DNA of 34,633 nucleotides from Balneolaceae bacterium (GTDB lineage Bacteria > Bacteroidota > Rhodothermia > Balneolales > Balneolaceae). Numbering within the stretch: the stretch's first letter is position 1; each line of letters starts with the position of its first letter. This document shows positions 25,116-33,340 of this stretch, in pieces. The stretch is taken from NCBI GenBank assembly GCA_007694095.1, contig RECI01000220.1, forward strand, positions 1 through 34,633. The letters run 5' to 3'. Made by a program: the position numbers and the translations under genes. Below the pieces are notes generated by a model. The model had not been told where the DNA came from and ran no database searches. It saw only the letters and a list, made by a program, of their open reading frames with translations.

Positions 25116-27851
25116 ATGAGCAATAATACAGGGGAAACAAAAAAATTGAAATGGTACGTTCACGAAGCAGACAATGTACTAAAGAAATTAAATACAGAAA
25201 AAGACGGATTGTCGCCCGAAGAGGCTGAAAAGAGACTTGAAGAATACGGACCAAATAAACTGCCGGCAGGGAAAAAGCAATCGGCACTGGTCCGTTTTTT
25301 ACTCCACTTCCACAATATGCTGATTTATGTACTGATGGCCGCGGCTGTGGTGACCGCATTGCTTGACCATTGGATTGATACCTGGGTGATTGTTGCCGTA
25401 ATCCTGGTTAATGCAATCATCGGGTTTGTACAGGAGGGTAAAGCTGAAAAAGCACTCGAAAGCATCAAAAATATGCTGTCGCTTGATGCCAATGTGATAC
25501 GTAACGGAACCCGCAAAACCATTGATGCTGATAAGCTGGTGCCAGGTGATGTGGTTTTCATGAAATCGGGTGATAAGGTACCGGCTGATATTCGTCTGTT
25601 TAATGTTCGAAATTTCCAGGTGGAGGAATCGGCCCTTACGGGCGAATCGGTTGCCGTGGAAAAAACAACGGCTGCTGTTGAGGATGGCTCCGTACCGGGC
25701 GATCAAACCTGTATGGCTTTCTCCGGTACTTCGGTGGTATACGGCCAGGCCAGGGGAGTTGTTGTTGGAACCGGCGCCAATACGGAGCTTGGAAAAATAA
25801 ACCAGATGATGACAGAAGTGGATAAAATCACCACTCCGCTTCTTCGGCAGATCGATTCCTTCGGAAGGATTTTGTCGGTTGTAATTGTTTTGATGACTGC
25901 CCTGTTTTTTGCACTCGGCTACTTTTTCCGCGACTATTCGCTGGATGAACTTTTCCTTGCCGTAATCAGCCTTGCGGTAGCGGCCATCCCCGAAGGTCTG
26001 CCGGCTATCATGACCATTACACTGGCCGTTGGTGTGCAGGCGATGGCACGCAGAAATGCCATCATCCGAAAGCTGCCGTCGGTAGAAACACTCGGGTCGG
26101 TTGCCGTTATCTGCTCCGATAAAACCGGCACACTCACCCGGAATGAAATGACAGCCACCACCGTTGTTACTTCAGAATCTGTATATAGTGTCCAGGGAAG
26201 CGGTTATGAACCCAAAGGTGACATTAAAAAAGGAGATGATATCATATCACCGGGCGAAAACCCGCTGCTCTCTGAATTGATCAAATGCGCCCGGGTTTGC
26301 AATGAAGCATCCCTCAAACAGAAAGACGGGGAATGGGTGATCAGCGGAAACCCAACCGAAGCAGCACTGATCACGCTTGCTCACAAAGCCGGTCTGGATT
26401 CCTTTAATCCCGATCAGGTGGATGTAATACCATTCGAATCGGATCATAAATATATGGCCACACTCAATAAACTTGATGACGGCAGCAAGCGTATTTTTGT
26501 GAAAGGAGCCCCGGAGATTCTTCTTGAACTCTGTAAGAAACAGAAAACCGCGGATGGAACATCTCCCATGAAACACGACTACTGGGAGAATGAAATGCAA
26601 AAGCAGGCGGAAAACGGACGCCGCCTGATAGCCGCTGCCTACCTGGATGCAGACGACAACAAAAACACAATTGAACACGAAGATATCCAGGAAGGGTTGA
26701 TCTTCCTGGGTGTAATCGGCATGATAGACCCGCCACGCGAGGAGGCCATCGAAGCAATCAAGGTGTGCAAGCAAGCTGGTATTAGTGTGAAAATGATCAC
26801 CGGCGATCACGTCGTAACTGCCAGGGCCATCGGTAAAGAGATCGGCATCGGGGATGGTAAAAAAGCCATCAGCGGAGCAGAACTCGAAAATATGAGCGAT
26901 GATGAGATGCGCAAAGCTGCCGTGGAATACGATATATTTGCCCGAACCAGCCCCGAACATAAGCTGCGGCTTGTGAAAGCCTTGCAGGCCGAAAATCTTA
27001 TTTGTGCCATGACCGGCGACGGGGTAAACGATGCCCCCGCCCTGAAACGGGCCGATGTTGGCATCGCCATGGGAATCAAGGGAACCGAAGTAACCAAGGA
27101 AGCATCAGAAATGGTACTGGCCGACGACAATTTTGCTTCTATCGCCAATGCTGTGGAAGAAGGCCGCACGATTTACGACAATCTCCGCAAGGCAATTCTC
27201 TTTATCCTGCCCACCAACGGCGCCGAATCCCTGGTAATCATGGCCGCTTTAATCATGGGAATCGTAATGCCCATAACACCGGTACAAATTTTGTGGGTGA
27301 ACATGGTTACGGCTGTTACCCTGGCCCTGGCCCTGTCATTTGAGCCAACCGAAAAAGGGGTGATGAGCCGTCCGCCGCGAAAAACCGGTGCACCCATTTT
27401 GGGAGCTTACTTCTTGTGGAGGGTTGCATTTGTTTCCATTTTGATTGGTGGCATGACTCTCAGCCTGTATTACTGGCTCATGGACAATGGTTACGAAATC
27501 GAAACTGCAAGAACCATTGCCGTAAACACGCTTGTAGCCGGGCAGCTTTTCTATCTTTTTAATTGCCGCAAAATGTATGATTTGGCAATCGGAAAAGACT
27601 TTTTTTCAAACAAGTATGCCTTTATTGCTGCAGGTTTTCTGATCGTTTTCCAGGTGATATTTACCTACGCCCCTTTCATGCATGAATGGTTCGGCACCTA
27701 TCCGTTAGAGTTGTCTTACTGGATGTTCCCGTTGTTGTGCGGTGTTGGCGTTTTTATACTGGTTGAAATTGAAAAGGTCTTGTTTGGCAAACGGAGGCTT
27801 GCTGTTGAAAGGAGAAAACACAAATCAAAGACACTAAATGATTTGCGATAG
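25116..27851 (+). CDS. P-type (P2) cation-transporting ATPase
   Basis: The 911-residue pump has all P-type landmarks: cation-ATPase N domain (to about 75), TGES at 175-178, PEGLP in M4 (292-296), phosphorylated Asp335 in DKTGTLT, nucleotide-binding FVKGAPE, the hinge TGDGVNDAP, and ten predicted membrane helices. Ion-site residues comparable to SERCA are Glu293 (M4), Asn701 and Glu704 (M5, TNGAES), Asn729 and Thr732 (M6, NMVTA). The M6 Asp of SERCA (D800) is Ala733, so calcium specificity cannot be assumed; other cations are possible. It is divergent from the rhodanese gene with about 100 bp between the chosen starts. Confidence 0.93.
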   Translation: MSNNTGETKKLKWYVHEADNVLKKLNTEKDGLSPEEAEKRLEEYGPNKLPAGKKQSALVRFLLHFHNMLIYVLMAAAVVTALLDHWIDTWVIVAVILVNAIIGFVQEGKAEKALESIKNMLSLDANVIRNGTRKTIDADKLVPGDVVFMKSGDKVPADIRLFNVRNFQVEESALTGESVAVEKTTAAVEDGSVPGDQTCMAFSGTSVVYGQARGVVVGTGANTELGKINQMMTEVDKITTPLLRQIDSFGRILSVVIVLMTALFFALGYFFRDYSLDELFLAVISLAVAAIPEGLPAIMTITLAVGVQAMARRNAIIRKLPSVETLGSVAVICSDKTGTLTRNEMTATTVVTSESVYSVQGSGYEPKGDIKKGDDIISPGENPLLSELIKCARVCNEASLKQKDGEWVISGNPTEAALITLAHKAGLDSFNPDQVDVIPFESDHKYMATLNKLDDGSKRIFVKGAPEILLELCKKQKTADGTSPMKHDYWENEMQKQAENGRRLIAAAYLDADDNKNTIEHEDIQEGLIFLGVIGMIDPPREEAIEAIKVCKQAGISVKMITGDHVVTARAIGKEIGIGDGKKAISGAELENMSDDEMRKAAVEYDIFARTSPEHKLRLVKALQAENLICAMTGDGVNDAPALKRADVGIAMGIKGTEVTKEASEMVLADDNFASIANAVEEGRTIYDNLRKAILFILPTNGAESLVIMAALIMGIVMPITPVQILWVNMVTAVTLALALSFEPTEKGVMSRPPRKTGAPILGAYFLWRVAFVSILIGGMTLSLYYWLMDNGYEIETARTIAVNTLVAGQLFYLFNCRKMYDLAIGKDFFSNKYAFIAAGFLIVFQVIFTYAPFMHEWFGTYPLELSYWMFPLLCGVGVFILVEIEKVLFGKRRLAVERRKHKSKTLNDLR

Positions 27852-27936
27852 ACCGAAGAACCGATAGACCGAATGACCGAATTTTTCTCCTAATCGCAAA
27901 TAGGTCATTCTGTTCATCGTAAATCAAATGATGAAC

Positions 27937-27972
27937 AACATGTTAGTATTAACGGCGCTCTAAGCGCCTATA
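27937..27972. repeat. Dispersed stem-loop repeat, copy 2
   Basis: AACATGTTAGTATTAACGGC followed by GCTCTAAGCGCCTATA, 86 bp after the ATPase stop. GGCGCT-cta-AGCGCC is a perfect 6-bp stem. The match to 15714-15749 covers 36 bases with few differences. No T-tract follows, so it is not a standard terminator. Confidence 0.6.
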
Positions 27973-28026
27973 TAATGCCTGAAAAGCTTCTGCCGGAAAG
28001 GCCTGAAAAACCGGGGGATTGACAGA

Positions 28027-28071
28027 ACACCGAATATCGAATATCGAACACCGAATATTGAATATTGAATG
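28027..28071. repeat. Short GAATATCGAA-type microrepeats
   Basis: Successive CACCGAATATCGAA/GAATATTGAA words in tandem. Related words occur at 28213-28230 and at the start of both copies of the large direct repeat (33330-33365, 34440-34470), so this is a dispersed low-complexity family. Confidence 0.6.
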
Positions 28072-28090
28072 CCGCCCCGTGAGAAATATC

Positions 28091-28368
28091 GACGGTGCGG
28101 CAAACTGAATACAACAAAATTACCGTCTGCTTTAGCTGACGGATCCAAAAGCCTGCGTAAACCCGCCCCCGAGCGATGATCTCCTTAAAAACCCGAAACC
28201 AAACCGAGGGGGACACCGAATATCGAACACCGCCCACTGAAAAACATCGACGGTGTGGCAAACTGAATACAACAAAATTACCGTCTGCTTTAGCTGACGG
28301 ACCCAAAAGCCTGCGCAAACACCCCCCGAGCGATGATCCCCTTGAGGCCTGATATCAAACCGAGGGGG
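28091..28368. repeat. Imperfect tandem duplication of about 120 bp
   Basis: Copy 1 is 28091-28212 and copy 2 is 28249-28368, offset 158 bp. Both begin GACGGTG-GGCAAACTGAAT-type sequence, contain the hairpin CCGTCTGCTTTAGCTGACGG, then CAAAAGCCTGCG and GAGCGATGAT, and end AAACCGAGGGGG. No conserved reading frame runs through both copies. Confidence 0.8.
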
Positions 28369-28709
28369 TTATTCCGAAACATTGAGTGCGGGTATCAAAA
28401 AACGGATTCCTTATCGAATACCCCGGCTCAGCTCCTTAAAATATAAACACGCATTCTTGCGAGTATACATTTTCCGGACGAGAAAAATTTTTAACATTTG
28501 AGATTTTAAGGTACAAAAAGCTGTATTTTGTAACCGCACGTTACGTGATGTGACCCAACATAGTAATACATGTGCGGCACATGGAATTTTATCCAAATCT
28601 TTCCATTGTATCGATTTACTCCTGCGGAGATTTGGTACACACCCTGCCGGTTGAGGACAACTGCAGGATATAAAAAAATCAATAACTGCCCAATTAAAAA
28701 CTTACCACT
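28369..28709. other. Upstream region of gdhA without other genes
   Basis: The 341 bp before gdhA contain no supported gene. CCGCAC (28534-28539) and GTGCGG (28572-28577) form a loose inverted repeat. The gdhA promoter must lie here, but I cannot pick a -35/-10 pair or a Bacteroidota-type TAnnTTTG box with confidence. Confidence 0.4.
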
Positions 28710-30062
28710 ATGTCAGATATTCGTTTAAAAGAAATTTCACTTGATGCGATTCTTGAACTTGTTGAAGCGCGTGATCCGGGGCAGATTGCGTTCAGACAGG
28801 CTGTTCATGAAGTGATGGAATCTATCATACCGTTTATCCGTGAAAATAAAAAATACAACAACACAGGCTTGATTGAACGGATCATTGAACCCGAAAGAAT
28901 GATCATGTTCAGGGTTCCCTGGGAAGATAAAGATGGCAATTACCGGGTAAACCGCGGATACAGGGTTCAGTTCAACAGCGCCCTCGGACCGTATAAAGGA
29001 GGGCTCCGATTTCACCCAAGTGTTAACCTGAGTATCATCAAATTCCTGGCATTTGAGCAGATTTTTAAAAACTCACTCACCGGTTTAAATCTCGGCGCAG
29101 GAAAAGGCGGTTCCGATTTTGATCCAAAAGAGAAAACAGAAGCTGAAATGATACGCTTTTGCCAAAGTTTTATTTCAGAATTATACCGCCATATTTCCAG
29201 TGAAAAGGATATTCCGGCCGGGGATATCGGGGTAGGAGAAAAGGAAATTGGATATATCTATGGCCAGTACAAGCGGTTAACCTCACGATTTACCGGTGTG
29301 ATTACTGGTAAGGGCGTTGAATACGGCGGCTCTACGGTTCGCCCGCAGGCAACCGGTTTCGGACTGCTCTATTTTGTTGAAGAGATGTTACACCACCATG
29401 GAGAATCAATGGAAAATAAATCCGTGGTAATCTCCGGATCGGGAAATGTTGCGCAATATGCTTGTGAGAAAGCGCTCGAAAAAGGGACCAGGGTTATTGC
29501 GATGTCTGATTCAAATGGATTTATTCATGACAAGGATGGCATCACAAAGGAAAAGCTCGATTTTATTAAAGAGCTGAAGAAAGAACGGCACAATCGCATT
29601 CAGCAATATGCAGAAAAATTTGGCTGTGATTATAGTGAAGGCAAACCATGGGGATTGAAATGTGATATTGCCCTTCCATGTGCCACTCAAAATGAATTAC
29701 ATGAAACGGATGCACAAAACCTCATTGAAAACGGTGTGCTCTGTGTGGCCGAAGGGGCCAACATGCCTTGCACAGATGCGGCGATCAAATTGTTTCAGAA
29801 ATCGAAAGTATTTTATGCTCCCGGAAAAGCATCAAATGCCGGTGGGGTAGCAGTTTCAGGCATGGAAATGTCCCAGAATGCCCGTCGGCTTTCATGGACA
29901 TATGAAGAGGTGGATAAAAAACTGCTCGAAGTGATGAAATCAATACACCAAAAGTGTGTGCAGTTTGGAACCAATGGCGAGCAGATTAATTATATGAAAG
30001 GCGCCAATATCGCAGGATTTATCAAAGTTGCTGATGCAATGATCGCCCAGGGATATGTTTAA
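28710..30062 (+). CDS. gdhA: Glutamate dehydrogenase, NADP-type
   Basis: The 450-residue enzyme reversibly aminates 2-oxoglutarate to glutamate in ammonium assimilation. The substrate-domain signature is intact: GPYKGGLRFHP (Lys96) and NLGAGKGGSDFDPK with the catalytic Lys132. GDIGVGEKEIGYIYGQYKRL and GKGVEYGGSTVRPQATGFG are the hexameric NADP-type form (about 445-450 residues). The Rossmann domain starts SVVISGSGNVAQYACEKA (GSGNVA at 243-248) and the C-terminal NAGGVAVSGMEMSQNA is typical. It stands alone after a long spacer; glutamate synthase genes are not in the window. Confidence 0.97.
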   Translation: MSDIRLKEISLDAILELVEARDPGQIAFRQAVHEVMESIIPFIRENKKYNNTGLIERIIEPERMIMFRVPWEDKDGNYRVNRGYRVQFNSALGPYKGGLRFHPSVNLSIIKFLAFEQIFKNSLTGLNLGAGKGGSDFDPKEKTEAEMIRFCQSFISELYRHISSEKDIPAGDIGVGEKEIGYIYGQYKRLTSRFTGVITGKGVEYGGSTVRPQATGFGLLYFVEEMLHHHGESMENKSVVISGSGNVAQYACEKALEKGTRVIAMSDSNGFIHDKDGITKEKLDFIKELKKERHNRIQQYAEKFGCDYSEGKPWGLKCDIALPCATQNELHETDAQNLIENGVLCVAEGANMPCTDAAIKLFQKSKVFYAPGKASNAGGVAVSGMEMSQNARRLSWTYEEVDKKLLEVMKSIHQKCVQFGTNGEQINYMKGANIAGFIKVADAMIAQGYV

Positions 30063-30104
30063 CATCAAGTAAGCTGAGTCCTGTTTAAAAAAACCGTTTT
30101 ATTT

Positions 30105-30233
30105 GCCACCAAGGCGCAAAGACACGAAACAGCACAAAGATATTGGCATTAGCAGTGCGTTCCATTTCAGCCCTCAAGTTCATTTTTCACCCATCCCATT
30201 TCGTGAACCTTCGAGTCTTTGCGCCTTGGTGGC
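30105..30233. mobile_element. MITE-like palindromic element
   Basis: The left end, GCCACCAAGGCGCAAAGAC plus ACGAA (30105-30128), and the right end, TTCGAGTCTTTGCGCCTTGG plus TGGC (30210-30233), are reverse complements at 23 of 24 positions. The element is 129 bp in total and has no reading frame. It occupies the gap between gdhA and the reductase. The GGCGCAAAG words recall the hairpin units around the GxxExxY gene. No clear target-site duplication is visible. Confidence 0.7.
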
Positions 30234-30284
30234 TAAAACTGGTGATTATCTTTCAGCAGAATGAGTGGCCCGGAATGCCGGTAA

Positions 30285-30368
30285 CTATCTGAGGGCAAAA
30301 ACCGCGATGGCTATAAGCAGGAGTACAGCCAGTACAATCACCGTTCTTCGGATGTAAAGATGCAGCAT
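30285..30368 (-). CDS. Possible 27-residue single-helix membrane peptide
   Basis: ATG at 30368 opens a 27-codon frame ending in TAG (30285-30287). The peptide starts MLHLYIRRTV, continues IVLAVLLLIAIAVF and ends ALR, that is, a positively charged start, one complete hydrophobic helix and a basic end. The start lies 11 bp after the stop of the reductase-like gene on the same strand, suggesting translational coupling. It is too short for standard gene finders. Chance hydrophobicity cannot be ruled out, but charge layout and position favour a real small protein. Confidence 0.5.
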   Translation of the reverse strand: MLHLYIRRTVIVLAVLLLIAIAVFALR

Positions 30369-30379
30369 GGCGGATAGGT

Positions 30380-31210
30380 TTAGACAATATTAAAGCGTTC
30401 GGAGTGTATTTTATGAACGGGCACACCCCAGCCCGAAATCACAGGCTCTACGGCGTTCATCATCAGCGGCGGACCACAAATAAAATATTCGCAACTTGTA
30501 AAATCTTCAGGGGTGTACTTTTTTAGAATCTCTTCCGTGATGAAGCCTGTTTCACCATCCCAATCCCCGTCAGATTCTTCAAGCACGTGTACCACTTCCA
30601 GGTTCAGTTCAGCCGATAAAACCTTTAATTCCTCAAAAAATGGTGTAAGTTCCCGGTTTGGGGTACCGAAGATCAGGGTTATTTTACGCCTGTCGCGGCG
30701 ATCGCGCAGGGTATTGAGGATACTCATCGCCGGTGTGATCCCGATTCCCCCGGTTATGAAAATGTTATGGGTGGCTGTACTTTCACTGAGAGTGAAATTT
30801 CCATACGGCCCCTCAACGAATGCCGTGGTTCCCGGCTCCATAGTAGATATTTCTGAAGTAAAATCCCCGAGCTCTTTGATCGTAAACCTAATAATCTTTT
30901 TCTTCTCTGCACTGGATGAAATTGTGAACGGATGTTGCTGAAGTTTAAAGGGAGTGTTGCCAAGAGTGACCCAGACGAACTGTCCGGCACGGAATGTAAA
31001 TCCGATTTTACTGTATCTTGCCGTAAGCAAAAACTGGAGACCCATCATCGCAAGGCCTACAAACCCGAGACCGACACCAAATTCAATCCAGAACCCGCGG
31101 CTCTCTTCCTGATGGCCAACCAGTGCCAACACCAGTGGTGCTGCTACAAGCACAAAAAAGAGGGTGAGCCAGAAAAATGCACTCTTCAGGAACGTCGCTT
31201 TCGTTCTCAT
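30380..31210 (-). CDS. Ferric-reductase/ferredoxin-reductase-like flavoprotein lacking its haem membrane core
   Basis: From ATG 31210 the protein has 276 residues; an ATG at 31300 adds 30 unlikely residues. Two membrane helices (about 10-31 and 43-62, ending GLQFLLTARYSKIG) are followed directly by an FAD/NAD(P)H reductase: FRAGQFVWVTLG, HPFTISSS (93-100), FVEGPYGNFTL, GGIGITP (154-160), CGPP (245-248) and a C-terminal ERF. Full-length relatives have about 130-150 more residues between LTAR and the FAD domain, holding the haem-ligand histidines. That part is missing here with the frame preserved. Electron flow from NAD(P)H to FAD remains possible, but transmembrane haem transfer does not. Confidence 0.82.
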   Translation of the reverse strand: MRTKATFLKSAFFWLTLFFVLVAAPLVLALVGHQEESRGFWIEFGVGLGFVGLAMMGLQFLLTARYSKIGFTFRAGQFVWVTLGNTPFKLQQHPFTISSSAEKKKIIRFTIKELGDFTSEISTMEPGTTAFVEGPYGNFTLSESTATHNIFITGGIGITPAMSILNTLRDRRDRRKITLIFGTPNRELTPFFEELKVLSAELNLEVVHVLEESDGDWDGETGFITEEILKKYTPEDFTSCEYFICGPPLMMNAVEPVISGWGVPVHKIHSERFNIV

Positions 31211-31332
31211 TGTGTAAAAACCTTTGGTGAATATAGATTGATGAACAAGATTCAAAAAATCAGACAGATAAAAATAGCAGTTCGTTTTATAGGATTCCAA
31301 TGCTTTTCAATTCTTGTTCCCAATCCGCCGCC

Positions 31333-31402
31333 CCGTAACCCGGGTCGTGCCATAGGCATCACTGCGTGGCAGACCCGGAAAGGAAAGACGTTGAAAAAAG
31401 AT
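31333..31402. repeat. Dispersed repeat, copy C
   Basis: ACCCGGGTCGTGCCATAGGC and ATCACTGCGTG followed by GACCCGGAAAGGAAAGACGT match copy B (24020-24090, opposite strand) over about 65 bases and copy A (23871-23902) over about 30 bases. It is in the spacer between the reductase and mnmE genes. Confidence 0.65.
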
Positions 31403-31506
31403 GCATTAGTAACTATTACGATTCCTGCTTGAACGTTTAACCCTAAACCTTGAATCCCCGACGCCCATAACCTCTGGTTTATAGGGGTTCGATACAACCC
31501 AAGAAG

Positions 31507-31597
31507 ATCGCACATCACAGAACGCACATCGTGTATCGTACATCAGCCTGGTTGATCTTGATCTGCGATACACAATCTTTGATGTGCGGTGTGCGAT
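31507..31597. repeat. Inverted repeat with shared GCACATC core
   Basis: Left 31507-31538 begins ATCGCACA and ends GTGTATCG. Right 31566-31597 begins CGATACAC and ends TGTGCGAT, so both 8-bp ends of each arm pair. Between them both arms carry GCACATC/GATGTGC but at shifted positions. It may be a decayed mobile element end pair. Confidence 0.45.
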
Positions 31598-31709
31598 TGG
31601 TTTGTAGTATCCAGTATCCAGTATCACGGTTGTCTAGAACAACCTGTCAGGTCAACCTTGAACCTTAATCATCAATCGCAAGACTCTGGCCCCGAAGGGA
31701 TCCCGTTGG

Positions 31710-31816
31710 GGCAGGAGCGCCAAAAAGCGGCGCACTCTGTCAGGTCAACCTTAATCCTTAAACCCCCGACTCTGGCAGGAGCGCCAAAAAGCGGCGCACT
31801 CTGCCAGGTCGTCCTT
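31710..31816. repeat. Tandem pair of hairpin-bearing 43-mers before mnmE
   Basis: Copies at 31710-31752 and 31774-31816 (offset 64) share GGCAGGAGCGCCAAAAAGCG, GCGCACTCTG and CAGGTC. Each holds the hairpin GCGCC-aaaaagc-GGCGC. The second ends 75 bp before the mnmE start, so it could also lie in the leader of the mnmE transcript. Confidence 0.6.
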
Positions 31817-31891
31817 GAACCTTGACCGGCTGGGTGTAATTTGTTTGAATTTGGCTTATCATTTGAGCTCGGGCTAATTATTGCCGCTTTT

Positions 31892-33316
31892 ATGAACACT
31901 ATCAGTCAAAATCTGCCGATTGCCGCGATTGCCACTCCTATTGGAGAGGGAGGAATTGCCGTGATCCGTGTTTCGGGCAGGGAATCTATCCGGAAAGTGA
32001 GCGGATGCTTCAGGGGCAAAAATCTTGAGGATGCCGATACACACACAGTCCATTTTGGCAGGATCATAAAAAAGGATGGCCGTGTGGTGGATGAGGTGTT
32101 GGCAGCCGTGTTCCGTGCCCCCAAATCGTACACGGGCGAAGATACGGTGGAGGTCTCGTGTCATGGCGGCGTACTGGTGACACAGGCTGTTCTCGAAACC
32201 ATCCTTGAACAGGGCATCCGGGCGGCAGAACCGGGCGAATTTACCCGGCGTGCTTTTCTGAACGGGAAACTGGAACTGAGTCAGGCCGAAGCGGTGGCCG
32301 ATCTGATTCATGCCAAAAGCATCAAAGCGGTTGATGCCGCTAATCAACAGCTTGAGGGGCGGCTTGGAGAACATGTTAAAACATTCCGGCAGCAGATTAT
32401 TGACGCCACGGCGATGGTGGAGCTGGAGCTCGATTTTATTGAGGAAGATGTGGAGTTTGCCAACAAAGATCAGCTGCGGAAACTGCTGGCTGATGTGAGT
32501 GATGAAATTGACAGCCTCCTGGATACGTACGAAACCGGCCGCCTGGTAAAAGACGGGGTAAAAACAGTATTCATCGGCCGGCCTAATGCAGGCAAATCCA
32601 CGCTGCTTAACACCCTCGTGGGAACCGACCGCGCCATTGTAACCGCCATTGCCGGAACCACCCGCGACACCATCGATGCCGACTGGAGTTTCGACGGACT
32701 GTTGTTCAAACTGATTGATACCGCAGGACTGCGCGAAACGGAAGATGTGATTGAAGCCGAGGGCGTCAGACGCTCCCAACAAGCATTTGAACGGGCCGAT
32801 CTGGTGGTGTACCTGAAAGACCTCTCCCTGCCGCTGGATGCAGAAGAGCGTAAAGAAATTGCCGGGTTTCAAAAACGGGCCGGAAACACCCCGTTCCTGT
32901 TGATCGGCACCAAACTGGACTTGGACCGCACGCCCGAGAGTGACAAGAACCGGGAGATATCCGGTACTCAGAAACCCGTACATCAAGAACAACGCCTCCA
33001 TTATGATCTCCAAATCTCTGCCCGCAAAGGCCAAAATATTGATGCACTAAAAAAAGCGATGAAACAGCGTGCCCTCGAAAACAAAGACTATGATGCATCA
33101 AGCCTGCTCGTCACCTCCTCGCGCCATCGTGACGCATTGCAAAAAGCCCGTGAGAATGTGCAGCGGGCCATCGCCGCCCTCGACCAGGGGATCACCGGCG
33201 ACTTCCTCTCCATCGACCTTCGTGCCGCTTTAAAAGAATTAGGTACCATTACGGGGGAGATTACCAATGAACATGTTTTAGATTCGATTTTCTCCCGGTT
33301 TTGCATCGGCAAATAA
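31892..33316 (+). CDS. mnmE: tRNA uridine-5-carboxymethylaminomethyl modification GTPase MnmE
   Basis: MnmE with MnmG modifies U34 in the anticodon of several tRNAs. From ATG 31892 it has 474 residues: the folate-binding N-terminal domain (IAAIATPIGEGGIAVIRVSG, APKSYTGEDTVEVSCHGG), a helical domain, an inserted G domain with P-loop GRPNAGKST, AIAGTTRDT, DTAGLRET and TKLD, and the invariant C-terminal CIGK. All key elements are intact. The earlier ATG at 31841 adds 17 residues ahead of a typical MnmE start and is rejected. mnmG is not in the window. The stop is followed after 24 bp by the large direct repeat. Confidence 0.97.
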   Translation: MNTISQNLPIAAIATPIGEGGIAVIRVSGRESIRKVSGCFRGKNLEDADTHTVHFGRIIKKDGRVVDEVLAAVFRAPKSYTGEDTVEVSCHGGVLVTQAVLETILEQGIRAAEPGEFTRRAFLNGKLELSQAEAVADLIHAKSIKAVDAANQQLEGRLGEHVKTFRQQIIDATAMVELELDFIEEDVEFANKDQLRKLLADVSDEIDSLLDTYETGRLVKDGVKTVFIGRPNAGKSTLLNTLVGTDRAIVTAIAGTTRDTIDADWSFDGLLFKLIDTAGLRETEDVIEAEGVRRSQQAFERADLVVYLKDLSLPLDAEERKEIAGFQKRAGNTPFLLIGTKLDLDRTPESDKNREISGTQKPVHQEQRLHYDLQISARKGQNIDALKKAMKQRALENKDYDASSLLVTSSRHRDALQKARENVQRAIAALDQGITGDFLSIDLRAALKELGTITGEITNEHVLDSIFSRFCIGK

Positions 33317-33340
33317 AATACTATTGAATATCGAATATTG

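Noticed and set aside
26247-26960. 237-codon open frame on the minus strand
   Set aside because: Antisense to the P-type ATPase; no recognisable domain.
27841-27936. ACCGAATGACCGA-type words after the ATPase gene as a terminator
   Set aside because: Direct and not inverted repeats; no stem with T-tract forms.
30105-30233. rRNA or tRNA fragment suggested by the GGCGCAAAG words
   Set aside because: The sequence is a simple inverted-end element; no cloverleaf or rRNA core sequence is present.
31874-33034. 386-codon open frame on the minus strand
   Set aside because: Lies fully antisense to mnmE, whose motifs are intact; composition rich in F, C, H and Q without family features.
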